Source of the DNA: Paludibacteraceae bacterium
GTDB taxonomy: Bacteria; Bacteroidota; Bacteroidia; Bacteroidales; Paludibacteraceae
Reading direction: 5' to 3'
NCBI GenBank assembly: GCA_024401565.1
Contig: JAKSKU010000014.1
Coordinates: 1 to 58,780, forward strand
DNA: 58,780 nucleotides
Shown piece by piece: positions 17,469-27,525 of the stretch. The position numbers and the translations under genes are program-made. The notes below the pieces were generated by a model. It saw only the letters and a list, made by a program, of their open reading frames with translations, searched no databases and had not been told where the DNA came from. Numbering within the stretch: position 1 is the stretch's first letter; the number at the start of each line of letters is the position of its first letter.

Positions 17469-17488
17469 CTAAAAGGACGAAAAGTCTT

Positions 17489-17575
17489 GGAGAGATGTCA
17501 GAGTGGTCGAATGAGCCGGTCTTGAAAACCGGTGTACTCGTAAGGGTACCGGGGGTTCGAATCCCTCTCTCTCCG
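17489..17575 (+). tRNA. tRNA-Ser (TGA)
   Basis: Acceptor GGAGAGA pairs with TCTCTCC. The anticodon stem CCGGT/ACCGG region encloses CTTGAAA with anticodon TGA, and the long variable arm typical of serine tRNAs is present. Confidence 0.94.
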
Positions 17576-17587
17576 CTGAAAGATACG

Positions 17588-17618
17588 ATACTGGCTATTT
17601 AGTCAGTATTTTTTTTTG
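17588..17618 (+). terminator. Terminator of the tRNA-Lys/Ser cluster
   Basis: ATACTGGC and GTCAGTAT (with one G-U) form a hairpin at 17588-17609, followed directly by nine T residues. Confidence 0.8.
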
Positions 17619-17695
17619 CTAACACCACTAACATTACTACCATTATTGCGAAATGATACGACTCTGCTCATGCTGTACAGACAACAGATATCGTT

Positions 17696-17967
17696 TTGGA
17701 TAAAGAGCGGATTCCATTCGTCAAGAGCAAAAGTATATTTAAGGGATCGTATGATGGTTTAGAAGAACCAAATGCCGGCATCTCTCTTTCAATCCACTTA
17801 CAAGACAAAGATATTATTATATCTGAAATCGACGTAATTGTCACACTCTACGTATGTTGCAGAAAGAATCAAGTGACGGAAGAAATGACGTTAGACTTAC
17901 AGTTCCAAATCAAGGAATATATTTTGTTGTAGTAGGAGACAATCTTTACAAGATCAGAGTCAAATAA
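17696..17967 (+). pseudogene. Decayed C-terminal fragment of a T9SS type A cargo protein
   Basis: Two overlapping frames together give a recognisable Por-secretion (type A) sorting domain. The first frame carries LQDKDIIISEIDVIVTLY; about position 17854 the reading must shift to continue as MLQKESSDGRNDVRLTVPNQG, then IYFVVVGDNLYKIRVK and a TAA at 17965-17967. In intact domains VTLYD-MLG is continuous and the protein ends in such a strand, so one base appears lost. Upstream sequence lacks any intact gene body. It is a relic of a secreted protein, the rest having been deleted. Parent function unknown. Confidence 0.65.
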
Positions 17968-17971
17968 CAAG

Positions 17972-18007
17972 AAAAACACGACATAATGATTATCTACCGT
18001 GTCTTTT
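17972..18007 (+). terminator. Weak hairpin after the pseudogene
   Basis: ACACG (17976-17980) pairs with CGTGT (17998-18002), with an inner ATAAT/ATTAT stem, followed by CTTTT. Consistent with a leftover terminator of the decayed gene. Confidence 0.45.
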
Positions 18008-18027
18008 ATACTTTTACGTAAGAACAA

Positions 18028-18075
18028 TACCCAAATTTAGGTATCAAACAATATACCTAAATCCACTATCTTTGC
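18028..18075 (+). promoter_or_regulatory. Palindromic operator and -7 box of the hemerythrin/LuxR regulator
   Basis: ATTTAGGTAT (18035-18044) and ATACCTAAAT (18053-18062) are perfect 10-bp inverted arms separated by 8 nt. A further ATACC half-site lies at 18028-18032. The -7 box TATCTTTGC (18067-18075) begins 4 nt after the palindrome and no TTG occupies the -33 region, so the palindrome sits where an activator would replace the -33 contact. The TACC(C/T)AA half-sites resemble NarL-type heptamers, fitting the LuxR-type domain of the gene product (inference). Confidence 0.65.
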
Positions 18076-18098
18076 ATCAAAATCAAAGTAAGTGGATT

Positions 18099-19079
18099 AT
18101 GAAGGCATTGAAAATGTATGAGGCAGGAGACAAGATGATCAATCTCATCCGCGACAACTATAATATTCTGCAGTCGTTGAACTCGTTTGGAATCTCTCTT
18201 GGATTTGGAGACAAAACAGTGGAGGAGACTTGTCGTGCCAATAATGTGGACACTACGACCTTTCTTGCTGTGGTAAACCTTACCATCAATGGCACTAACG
18301 AATACGATCTTGATAATTTGTCAGCGTCTACCCTTCTCCACTACCTTGCTGCTGGTCATCGCTACTATCTCGATTACCAGTTGCCTTTCGTGCGACGCGA
18401 GCTTGAGGCCGCTGTCGGCGATAGTTACGATTTATCCCACAACCACAACGATAATGTCGACAGACTAATCCTAGAACTTTACGACCAGTATTCCAGAGAG
18501 ATTCGCAAGCACATGAATTACGAGGAGAAGACTCTCTTCCCTTATATCGAGAAACTGCTTCATGGAGAAACGTCGACTACATATAGCATCGACACTTTCG
18601 CCAAGCATCATACAGAGGCAGACAATAGCCTAAAAGAACTGAAAAACCTGATTCTGAAATATCTTCCGCATGATATCACAAACAGTAACCGCTTGACCTC
18701 CGCCCTGTATTTCATCTACAATAATGAGGATTGGCTTGCCAACCATCAAAACGTGGAGGATAAGATCTTTGTCCCTCTGATCAGAAAGATAGAAAAAGAA
18801 CTGAAAACAGGACGCATAAACGACGCAATTTCCGCTTTTGCAGGCACGGACGATACAAATACCGGCGAGACAATTTCAGAGCGCGAGAAAGAGGTTATTG
18901 TGGCCGTAGTGCAAGGCATGAGCAACAAAGAGATTGCGGATTATCTTTGCATATCTGTAAACACGGCAATCACTCATCGAAAAAACATCGCAAGAAAACT
19001 ACAAATTCATTCTCCAGCAGGACTCACTATCTACGCAATCGTAAACGGTTTGGTGGATATCAACGCGCTAAAGAAGTGA
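18099..19079 (+). CDS. Hemerythrin-domain regulator with LuxR-type HTH (RIC/ScdA-like N-terminus)
   Basis: This 326-residue protein combines three parts. Residues about 15-70 resemble the DUF542/ScdA N-terminal domain with its Cys (TVEETCRANNVD). Residues about 80-235 form a hemerythrin-like four-helix domain with di-iron ligand candidates in HNHNDNVD, IRKHMNYEE, AKHHTEAD and LANHQNVEDK. The C-terminus has a LuxR/NarL HTH (SEREKEVIVAVVQGMSNKEIADYL...). RIC proteins respond to nitrosative or oxidative damage of iron centres, so this is probably an O2- or NO-responsive transcription factor. The start at 18099 is downstream of the -7 box; 18072 would lie within it. A palindromic operator precedes it. 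Confidence 0.88.
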   Translation: MKALKMYEAGDKMINLIRDNYNILQSLNSFGISLGFGDKTVEETCRANNVDTTTFLAVVNLTINGTNEYDLDNLSASTLLHYLAAGHRYYLDYQLPFVRRELEAAVGDSYDLSHNHNDNVDRLILELYDQYSREIRKHMNYEEKTLFPYIEKLLHGETSTTYSIDTFAKHHTEADNSLKELKNLILKYLPHDITNSNRLTSALYFIYNNEDWLANHQNVEDKIFVPLIRKIEKELKTGRINDAISAFAGTDDTNTGETISEREKEVIVAVVQGMSNKEIADYLCISVNTAITHRKNIARKLQIHSPAGLTIYAIVNGLVDINALKK

Positions 19080-19103
19080 TCAGGTTAACACATACTTTAA
19101 TAA

Positions 19104-19141
19104 GAAAATGGCGATGAAGGGTTGCTTTCATCGCCATTTTC
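19104..19141. terminator. Strong bidirectional terminator
   Basis: GAAAATGGCGATGAA (19104-19118) and TTCATCGCCATTTTC (19127-19141) pair perfectly around an 8-nt loop. It serves the regulator on the plus strand and can serve the GH8 gene on the minus strand. Confidence 0.9.
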
Positions 19142-19195
19142 TTTATTCATTTAGTTGATCATTCTGTGTTTGTAAACACGCGCTTATAATCAAAC

Positions 19196-22100
19196 TTAAT
19201 CATTAATCAAAGTGAAATGTCCTACGTATTTCTTTCGGATTTCATCAATCCAAATCTCATACCAGTAGTCAGTAGACGGCATCTTATGTCCTAAATAAGT
19301 ACCATCCCAAGATTCACTACCCTTGATTTCAGTCAACTTCTTACCGAACCTGTCATAGATAGTCACCACCGCATCCGGATATGCCTCTGAGATAACATTT
19401 GAAATAAACGCATCGTTATCTCCATCTCCATTAGGAGTGATGACAACCGGTATATCAACTCCTGGAGCGACAGTCTCAAACAAGAACTTGCTCATACATC
19501 CATACTCGTCCACTACGGTTGCAGTGTGGGCTCCATACTTCAAATCTTCAAACGTCTCTGATTTCTGGAATGGTTTGTCGTCAATAGAATATTCCAAAGA
19601 CGCAGATGTATTATTATGAGACGGTACAATTATCACCTCACGATAACCCTTCTGATCTACAGATTCTATCATAGGTGCGCCGACCACATCAACAGTAAAC
19701 TTAGCGTTGGCAGGAGGACAAACATTTCTTACCGCAGCCAATTTGTATACCGAATTCTTCACAACGTTTACTGGCACTTTGCAAACTGGAGATGAAGAGA
19801 TAACTTCATCGTTCTCGTCTGTCCATGTATACTTACGTGCGCTTCCACTCAACAATTTAGCAGACAATCGCAACGAGTTTTCAGATGCACAGACGATAGT
19901 GTCAAATTCTGTTTCAGCGAATACTAATTGTTCCTCAACATCTACTTCAATACTGTCTTTCAACTCACATCCACCATCCTGATAAACTCTGAATTGATAA
20001 ACCGTTTTTTCTGTTGGACTTACAAATGCCTTATTACCAGTTGCAACCAAGGTCTCATTGTCCACCCACTCAACTTTAGCAGCAGAAGGAGTCAAAGTGC
20101 TCAATCCAATTTCAAATTCACTACCCTCACATACTACAGTGTCACATCCGACTTTAGTATATTTAGGAGCCTCAAACACTTTGACTTCACCATAAGGCTC
20201 ACTAATCACACATACGTCTCTACTTGAAAGCTTATATGTATAAATACCTGCATCGTTCATTTCAGCAGACGCAATATTGACCGTCTTTGACGTGCTGATC
20301 TTGTCGCCGTCCTTATACCATTCAATATCAACATCCTCACTGCTAGTAAAGTCAAGAGACATCAAATGACTAGCTCCTTCACAAAGGTTTTTATTTTCAC
20401 CAACTGTCAAATTCTTAATGCTAGCATCAACAACTACAATTTCCTGTGATGTCTGGCATCCGTTTGTGAATGTTACAGTAAACCTTCCTGGTGTAGTAGA
20501 AGAAATCGACGAACCGTTCCATCCTGTGTTCCATTCAAAATCATCCACATCGACACCGTTAACTTTAGATTCAAGAGCCGCAGTAATATGGAATTCTTCG
20601 CCACAGCTGAAGAATGTTATCGGATCTCCATGAGCAGCTATCGCCTCGGTATTAGTGCCTTCTTCGAATATAATGTCTCCGTCAATCTTACCATTACCGA
20701 TCTTTACCGTCTTTTCTGCGCTCTTAGTACAGAATCCGTCACTTACTGTCACTTCGAACGTAGTAGGAGCTGTCAAAGCATCACTCTTAAACGTGTTGTC
20801 CGCACTTGTGGAATTATTATTCTCATTCCATACGTAAGCAAGTTGTGACGACCATATCTCACCTTCTACCTTTACAGAAAGATCAACTGTACCTCCAGGG
20901 CACGCTGACTCAGGTCCTTCAATTGTGACATCATCAATCTTGTGAATCTCAACATATATATCCTCTGGCGAATCACTCTCACATCTCAAGCTATTATCGT
21001 TTGGCATAAGGAAGTATCCCAACACACTATAATGGCCAGTTGTGTTAATTATCGAATCAGACGGTGCTCCATAACTATCAGTGTATGAAGAGAACACCTT
21101 AGGAATATCGTTACTTACAGTCCACATATCACCAAGACTTACATTTTTCGAACATACAGTATCGAAATGTGTCTTCAATATTGGCCTTGCATATAGGATA
21201 ACCTTAACTGGAACTGTCGAAGACTCTTTTCCAGCACCGTCCACCTGGCATACATAATATGTAGCTGTATCCGTTGTCATGCTAGTCGTTTTAGTTGTAG
21301 AAATGATTGGAGTCGTGTGCATTTCCAAACCGCCCTTGTTCTTATCTGCAGTATACCATTTCAAAGAATACTCAGGTCCACTCTTCTCAACAAAAGACTC
21401 AATAGGGTCTGGAGCCACACCCTCACAGTATCTAGCAACTTTAGTCTTTGGCACAGGAGTCAAACTTATAATAACTTCGACATCACTCAACGCACTTTCA
21501 CAACCGTCTTCATCTCTCTGACTTACATAATATAGTTTTGAGACATCAGTTGTCATTGACTTATCAACCACAGGAACTGGAGCTGATGTTATTTCAGACT
21601 TATCCGACTCATGCCAAACTAATGTCATGCCCGCTGAGCCACTAATAGCGTTTGGATCCTGTGCAACAACGTCTTTAAAAGTGCCATCAGGCAAAGTATC
21701 CGCCAATGTATAAGATACGACATTGTTTATAGTCGGAGCATTGACATGCTTAACAGTCACATCAAGAGATACGGTATCTCCCTTGCAGACATGCCTGTTA
21801 GAAATCGTGTATGTCGGAACAACCTTATACTTGCTGACCCCAGCTCTTGAAGTAGACGGCACCAAAGAAGCACCTTCTAGTTTCTCATCTCCCAAATACC
21901 ATTCATATTTAGAAGCGTCATCAGACTTAACATATTCACTTAAAGATGTGGAATCAGTAGTGGCAACTAGTTTGCTTGCCTCCACATCTTCACAATATGT
22001 TACCGGAACTGTCTTCGCAATACCTACACCCATAGTAGTGATTGTAATTGTTGCGATATCACTTTCCGCAGTACCGTTGCTTTGCTTTACATAGTATTTC

Positions 22101-25100
22101 TGAACTCCAGGAGCAGCTCCTTCGTAAGCAGTAGGTGCATCGACTGCATTTCCATTCTCATCACACCAAATCAAAGTTTGATTTTTATCAGGTGTAACCA
22201 AGGTAGTGACATCAACAGTCTCACCTATACACAATGTTGTATCAGAAGTCTTTGGCTTGTTTGAACTTGTGATATAGATTTCAATAGCGACTCTCTCACT
22301 CTCACATCCAGCCTTTGACATTGAGCTTACATAGTAAGTCAAAGTATCATCATTGGCCACAGGTATCATGAGTGGAGTACGCAACGAATCTGTCGACGTA
22401 TTAGTATTATACCATACAACACGAGCATCTACAGCCGACGCCAGATTTGTGATATCTTCTTTTCCTGTACCTACAGCAAATTCCTTTGGAGAAGTGACTG
22501 TTGGCACATCCGGTATCGCATCTTTAACAACATCTAACTTCTTTGGTTTGCTGACACAATTGTTTGCGTCAGTCAAAGTATAGAAATAAGCAGAAAGAGC
22601 ATCTGATCCTACTGCAAGGTCACTTACTTCAAAAGAAGAGTTTGCGACATCACCAGAATACCATTTAATGTCATATCCACTAAGTGTGAAATCACCCAAG
22701 TCAAGAGGTTCCCCATCACACAAAGCCACTTTTTCATCCAAAGACTCAGTTGGAAGAGGATTTACCATAAGCTTCACAGTGTCTGAGTGCAACATGCAAT
22801 CTTTGATATTTTCATTATGGACAATCACACTATAAGAGCCAGCCTCACTAACAAATATAGAATCCGCCTTTATAGTTTTTCCGCCTGTCAAAGAAGTTCT
22901 TCCATTGAAGAATTCATATGTGTAGTTGTTCGATTTAGGCGTTGGTATAGCCTTAAGGACAGTGCTATCTCCCTCGCAAATCTTAGCCAACTTGATTTTT
23001 GCGACAACATTTGTCAAATCACATTCCTCACTACCACACTCTATTGTGTTAAGAACCTTCATTGTATCAAGGCCATAGACGGTAGCAATACCCATATTAG
23101 TTATGTACTTATCAACACACTTTACAACATCTGCAGAATAAGTGCGTATGACTGAATCCATTGGAGCGATTGCAGTCTCTACAGTCGTAGCTACCATTGG
23201 CCATGTGATGAAGTTCTTCGACTCATCCCACGTTCCTTCATCTGAAATTCCAGTCACATTACCAAGTTCTTCTGGCAACTGGTCATACAAAGTGACGTTG
23301 AATGCGTAATCAAGATCTGTCACAAACTTTGTCAAGTGAGGTGCAGAATTAGTCTTTCCATCCACATACATACCAAAGTATCCAGGTCCTGCCGCTGCCA
23401 TACCCTTCCAATCCTTCATCACATCAACCCACTCATCGTCAGCGTTGTTGATATACATGAACAAATGGTCATCAACGAATGTGAACTTAAACTCTGGATT
23501 ATCACCGTCTCCAGGATAGATGATCAAATCCTCGCCTTCGCCCTCTTTTGCAATGCAAGTTCCATTATCGTAAACTTCACACTTGAATGTATTGTCCAAT
23601 GATGCATGAGGAGTGACCTTAACCGCAGCACCCTTGAAATCAGGCTTGCCAGGAGTTCCAGCTGTCCAACGAAGCACTACATAAGTATTTACAATCGCAT
23701 TAGTACAGCGATCCAACTGGAAGTATACATCTCCATTATTTCCATAAGAATATTCAGGAGCGAACAGATGTGATCCATCAGTGTTCAACAAAATCTTGCC
23801 ACCGTCAAGTGAAGGTAGTGTACTTGATCCAAGTGCCTTCCATCCAGTAGTCGACTTACAGTCAGCCTCCACATGTGTTCCCGTATTATTGATATACTTA
23901 ACTTTATATTCAACAGTCTCTCCTTCCATAGCAGCCTTCTTATCCGCGCTCTTGAACAAAGATTCCTGCTCATCACCAACAGGCGGAATCTCAGAGCAAG
24001 TAGTCATCAAAGTGACGCGAGAAGAGTCAGGCGAGTCAGTCTCAGATGAAATCCATGCCACGTTATTATAGTAGACGTCATCTATTTCCGGACAACCCAT
24101 ATCCCTTGCCACACAAACGTAAGACAACTTGTCCTTCTCTCCTACAAGCATGCTTGGCACTGACCATTTGATAATTCCGCTATAAGCCTTGGAACCTTCT
24201 GGAGCAGGTGTATAAGTTGCCTGTATCTTTTCTCCCTTATCGTTCTTCAAAGCTGTACTGTCAATCCAGTGATGGAAGATCAGCTCATAAGGAATTGTAT
24301 CCACAATCTGTACATTCATACACTCACGACCTGGAAGTGGAGCACGTCCGAGAATTCTTCTCCATGTATATCCGTCAAACTCCTCTACCAACATACGGTC
24401 GTATGTAGTCATATCAATATCTCCTGTATAGCAGACATTTCTTGCATGGATGTCAACTTCGTATCCCAGATTATTGACATCAGCATAACATGGAGTCAAC
24501 AGATAAAGAGCAGATGTCTGCATATCCATTTTTCTATCTTTGGTCTCCAATTTCTCATAAGACCAGTCATCCTTTACTTTTCCCTCCATTGCCAAGTGAG
24601 GATTACTTCTCAACTGTGTTCTGATGAAAGTAGGACCACCAATACCCTTATGCAAAGAGTAGAAGTTATTAGCTCCAGGCACAGCCGTTGGGCTTTCAGG
24701 GCGTTCAGCAATCTTGTTGAACGTATAAGAAGACGGTGCCATTGTAAAGTCAGCGAACTGAACCATCAGACGTTGGTTCCATCTTCCATGCTCATCCTCA
24801 CCCGAAGGGACACGCTGATAGTGGAACGAGATTGTATCAGGAGTATGGTTCAACAAATATTTATAACAGTCGTTGGCATTATTCAACGTGAAATCCCATC
24901 CTGTTGGATTTTTAGCTGAATATAATCCCATAGCCGCAGCGTCATACATGAAATATGACACACGGTAGTTACCAGGATTGATGTATGCCTCATAAGCGTC
25001 ATTCCAAAAACGATATCCCTGGAACATTTCAGTACCAGAAATATAGTTCGCATACGACAAACGGACATGATCACGTCCACCGTTCAACCAAGAAGCCTCA

Positions 25101-27298
25101 CCCAAAGACTTGTTCTCAAACTCAATAGTAAACGTAACCGCATCATTAGGATTCAAAATCTTTCTCGATGCCTTTTTCTTCATCTGAAGTGTTCTGTCAG
25201 GAACAATATCCACGCAGTTACGCTCCATAGTGTAAGTTGCATGGTTAGGATATTCATTACTTACCCAATTTTCAAAATTAGATCCGCTGATTTCACTAGT
25301 CAAACAAATACGAGGATTCAAAGTGTCTTTAACGACAACTATGAACGAGACTGAATCTATTGTAGCGTCAAGGCCACCAGTCTTGAATCCCGGAACCTCT
25401 CCAACGTTCCAAGTGATCTTTCCGCCAGCAATGCTACCCTTTCCTCTCTTGATAGAAACGACCTCATAGTTAGGGTCCAGCTCAGTCACGATCTTAACGT
25501 CTTCGGCATCTGCGGATCCATAGTTACGGAACTGAACAGTATACTCAATCTGGTCGCCGACATAAGCATATGTCTTATCCACCGACATATATACCTTCAT
25601 GTTTGCCTCTCTCTTCATGTCCTGTGGTGCATGAAGGTTTCCTGAATGAGTCAAAAGGCCCCAACAGCGATAGAATCCATGAAAATATTCAGGAGTGTTT
25701 CCAATGTAACGTTCCTCTGAGTCCCAAGTACAAGCCTTGTTGGTACCATCCCAAGTAATCTCAGATTGACGATACATGTCTGCTACCAATTCCAAGTCGC
25801 CCGAACATACAGCAGCTGCAGCACTTGCTCCCAACGTATACGGAGCCGGCGAAGCACCTGATCCCATAGGCGTTTTGTCAGCATTATAAGATTGCATGAT
25901 ATTACAAACTCCCTTCCAGTATGGCTGACCTGGATCCGGAGCTGCACCCATCTGAACACACTGTCCATGTTTATCTCCAGGAGCTTTGTTGCCATAACCA
26001 GACCAAGGTTCCTTCAAGAACTCGGCCATGCGCTCAGCCATATCCTTTTCAAAAGTATTTTCGCCAGCCACAGGCTGATGCTTTACAGGATCCCATGTTG
26101 TCTCTGGATTTCCGTGCCACATGTAATTCAAGATGGTACGCAACACAAAACGGAAGTCCTCTCCCTCACTAAAAGGTGTAAAGGAAACGTTCGCGTCATC
26201 ACCGTATTCAAACGAGAATTTTCCAGCCGATGCGATCATGCCTTTCTTATACGCCTGGCCTATCAACCAATCCGAAGAGGCTTCTCCTCTCTTGTACTGT
26301 GTAATCTGCCAGCTAGTTCCTTCTCCATCTTCTTCCAAAAATTTTGCAAACTCATTATAATATGCAGGAGCAATATAATCCGCATACGCATCTGGAGTTC
26401 CTAATATACAAGTCGGAGAAACAAAAGGAAAATCAGTCTGAGTCTGACGCCATTGAGTCATATCACCTCCCTTATTTCCTCCATGAACATATCCATCAAT
26501 ACCAATGTCTCCACTGGAATGGCCTCCATTGAACATTGAACCGTCACCATTTCTCGACACGTTAGAGAAAGTATCAACATATGCTGCCAGAAAATCCTTT
26601 GCTATCTTTTTGTATGAGATAGGATTTCCTTTGCTATCCAAGACCTGTTTTCCGTCCTGCATCATCCACTCTCCCCACTGCTTATATGCGATCAACACTG
26701 CCAACGCAATATCGTCGTCTCCGTCGGTAGCAGATCCCTCTTCGGCATCAATTTTTTCTTCATCTGTATAACACAAAGGCAAACCCGGACTAAACTTGTA
26801 ATTCGGCAGAAATATCTGACCATCATAATACCTTTCCACCTTAGGTATCTTATAGTCATGAATCCACATCCAAAGGCCGTTAAACGTTGGCTGATCCGCA
26901 AACAAGGCAGACATCAACAGCATATATCCGTCTCCCTCCGAACAGTGCGGTGCATGAGTTGAATGAGGCACAGAAGGATCGTTAAAACTGATATATTTCA
27001 CGCCTCCTTGAGAAGTTTTTGAATACCTACATCTGTGGGACATAATTTCATATGCCTCACGACCTGTTTTTTCCATATCCGCATGAGTAACACCTTCAGC
27101 GTTGTATTTAGCCAAAGTTTTACCTACCTTATACTCTTTGAACTGAGGATAAGGGAATGCCGGGTTTCCGGAATTAATATCTATTTTGATGAATACTGAC
27201 GGATCGTACGGTATGTTCTGGCCTTGACCCATCACACTGCCTATACCACAAACAATGCAGCATAGCGTTGCAATTAATTTAATACCTAATTTATCCAT
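19196..27298 (-). CDS. Giant secreted GH8-family glycoside hydrolase with DUF11/Ig-like repeats and T9SS type B sorting domain
   Basis: At 2700 residues this is by far the largest protein in the window. After a signal peptide (cleavage near residue 24) the first about 550 residues resemble GH8 endoglucanase/xylanase/lichenase enzymes: Glu121 in HCSEGDGYMLLM (general acid) and the ATDGDDDIALAV motif at 190-201. Next is a DUF11 domain (about 590-690, VGDQIEYTVQFRNYGSADAEDV), then further DUF11-like and jelly-roll segments to about 1380. A long series of Ig-like repeats follows, with recurring (Y)C.G and SLDVTV/VEI patterns. The final about 85 residues (ITPNGDGDNDAF...) are a gliding-type (CHU_C) T9SS type B signal. 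Exact glycan unknown. Its promoter is at 27384-27376. Confidence 0.88.
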   Translation of the reverse strand: MDKLGIKLIATLCCIVCGIGSVMGQGQNIPYDPSVFIKIDINSGNPAFPYPQFKEYKVGKTLAKYNAEGVTHADMEKTGREAYEIMSHRCRYSKTSQGGVKYISFNDPSVPHSTHAPHCSEGDGYMLLMSALFADQPTFNGLWMWIHDYKIPKVERYYDGQIFLPNYKFSPGLPLCYTDEEKIDAEEGSATDGDDDIALAVLIAYKQWGEWMMQDGKQVLDSKGNPISYKKIAKDFLAAYVDTFSNVSRNGDGSMFNGGHSSGDIGIDGYVHGGNKGGDMTQWRQTQTDFPFVSPTCILGTPDAYADYIAPAYYNEFAKFLEEDGEGTSWQITQYKRGEASSDWLIGQAYKKGMIASAGKFSFEYGDDANVSFTPFSEGEDFRFVLRTILNYMWHGNPETTWDPVKHQPVAGENTFEKDMAERMAEFLKEPWSGYGNKAPGDKHGQCVQMGAAPDPGQPYWKGVCNIMQSYNADKTPMGSGASPAPYTLGASAAAAVCSGDLELVADMYRQSEITWDGTNKACTWDSEERYIGNTPEYFHGFYRCWGLLTHSGNLHAPQDMKREANMKVYMSVDKTYAYVGDQIEYTVQFRNYGSADAEDVKIVTELDPNYEVVSIKRGKGSIAGGKITWNVGEVPGFKTGGLDATIDSVSFIVVVKDTLNPRICLTSEISGSNFENWVSNEYPNHATYTMERNCVDIVPDRTLQMKKKASRKILNPNDAVTFTIEFENKSLGEASWLNGGRDHVRLSYANYISGTEMFQGYRFWNDAYEAYINPGNYRVSYFMYDAAAMGLYSAKNPTGWDFTLNNANDCYKYLLNHTPDTISFHYQRVPSGEDEHGRWNQRLMVQFADFTMAPSSYTFNKIAERPESPTAVPGANNFYSLHKGIGGPTFIRTQLRSNPHLAMEGKVKDDWSYEKLETKDRKMDMQTSALYLLTPCYADVNNLGYEVDIHARNVCYTGDIDMTTYDRMLVEEFDGYTWRRILGRAPLPGRECMNVQIVDTIPYELIFHHWIDSTALKNDKGEKIQATYTPAPEGSKAYSGIIKWSVPSMLVGEKDKLSYVCVARDMGCPEIDDVYYNNVAWISSETDSPDSSRVTLMTTCSEIPPVGDEQESLFKSADKKAAMEGETVEYKVKYINNTGTHVEADCKSTTGWKALGSSTLPSLDGGKILLNTDGSHLFAPEYSYGNNGDVYFQLDRCTNAIVNTYVVLRWTAGTPGKPDFKGAAVKVTPHASLDNTFKCEVYDNGTCIAKEGEGEDLIIYPGDGDNPEFKFTFVDDHLFMYINNADDEWVDVMKDWKGMAAAGPGYFGMYVDGKTNSAPHLTKFVTDLDYAFNVTLYDQLPEELGNVTGISDEGTWDESKNFITWPMVATTVETAIAPMDSVIRTYSADVVKCVDKYITNMGIATVYGLDTMKVLNTIECGSEECDLTNVVAKIKLAKICEGDSTVLKAIPTPKSNNYTYEFFNGRTSLTGGKTIKADSIFVSEAGSYSVIVHNENIKDCMLHSDTVKLMVNPLPTESLDEKVALCDGEPLDLGDFTLSGYDIKWYSGDVANSSFEVSDLAVGSDALSAYFYTLTDANNCVSKPKKLDVVKDAIPDVPTVTSPKEFAVGTGKEDITNLASAVDARVVWYNTNTSTDSLRTPLMIPVANDDTLTYYVSSMSKAGCESERVAIEIYITSSNKPKTSDTTLCIGETVDVTTLVTPDKNQTLIWCDENGNAVDAPTAYEGAAPGVQKYYVKQSNGTAESDIATITITTMGVGIAKTVPVTYCEDVEASKLVATTDSTSLSEYVKSDDASKYEWYLGDEKLEGASLVPSTSRAGVSKYKVVPTYTISNRHVCKGDTVSLDVTVKHVNAPTINNVVSYTLADTLPDGTFKDVVAQDPNAISGSAGMTLVWHESDKSEITSAPVPVVDKSMTTDVSKLYYVSQRDEDGCESALSDVEVIISLTPVPKTKVARYCEGVAPDPIESFVEKSGPEYSLKWYTADKNKGGLEMHTTPIISTTKTTSMTTDTATYYVCQVDGAGKESSTVPVKVILYARPILKTHFDTVCSKNVSLGDMWTVSNDIPKVFSSYTDSYGAPSDSIINTTGHYSVLGYFLMPNDNSLRCESDSPEDIYVEIHKIDDVTIEGPESACPGGTVDLSVKVEGEIWSSQLAYVWNENNNSTSADNTFKSDALTAPTTFEVTVSDGFCTKSAEKTVKIGNGKIDGDIIFEEGTNTEAIAAHGDPITFFSCGEEFHITAALESKVNGVDVDDFEWNTGWNGSSISSTTPGRFTVTFTNGCQTSQEIVVVDASIKNLTVGENKNLCEGASHLMSLDFTSSEDVDIEWYKDGDKISTSKTVNIASAEMNDAGIYTYKLSSRDVCVISEPYGEVKVFEAPKYTKVGCDTVVCEGSEFEIGLSTLTPSAAKVEWVDNETLVATGNKAFVSPTEKTVYQFRVYQDGGCELKDSIEVDVEEQLVFAETEFDTIVCASENSLRLSAKLLSGSARKYTWTDENDEVISSSPVCKVPVNVVKNSVYKLAAVRNVCPPANAKFTVDVVGAPMIESVDQKGYREVIIVPSHNNTSASLEYSIDDKPFQKSETFEDLKYGAHTATVVDEYGCMSKFLFETVAPGVDIPVVITPNGDGDNDAFISNVISEAYPDAVVTIYDRFGKKLTEIKGSESWDGTYLGHKMPSTDYWYEIWIDEIRKKYVGHFTLIND

Positions 27299-27375
27299 AT
27301 ATTAAACCCCCATTACAAATTCGAATTTCATGTGTGTTATGTTGCGTTAAGTTAAGTAACAAATATGTTAGATTC

Positions 27376-27384
27376 GCAAAAGTA
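27376..27384 (-). promoter_or_regulatory. -7 promoter box of the GH8 gene
   Basis: Minus strand TACTTTTGC, about 78 nt before the start codon at 27298; no clear TTG at -33. Confidence 0.55.
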
Positions 27385-27469
27385 ACAATATTTTCAAATT
27401 AAGGCACTCTATTTTCAAAAAAATATGGATTCAACAACAATCTCATTATGCACGTCTTCCTTATACCAC

Positions 27470-27505
27470 AAAAAAAGCCCCGAAGATCATTGACCTCCGG
27501 GGCAT
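27470..27505 (-). terminator. Terminator of the DUF805 gene
   Basis: Arms GCCCCG (27477-27482) and CGGGGC (27500-27505) with partly paired inner bases; read on the minus strand the hairpin is followed by seven T residues. Confidence 0.85.
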
Positions 27506-27525
27506 ATCTGACACAATATATAAAT

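Noticed and set aside
17282-17602. 106-codon reading frame over two tRNAs
   Set aside because: It runs across complete tRNA-Lys and tRNA-Ser genes and the promoter.
23781-26532. Many long plus-strand frames opposite the giant GH8 gene
   Set aside because: They are shadows of one continuous 2700-codon gene with a coherent domain order and show no family motifs.
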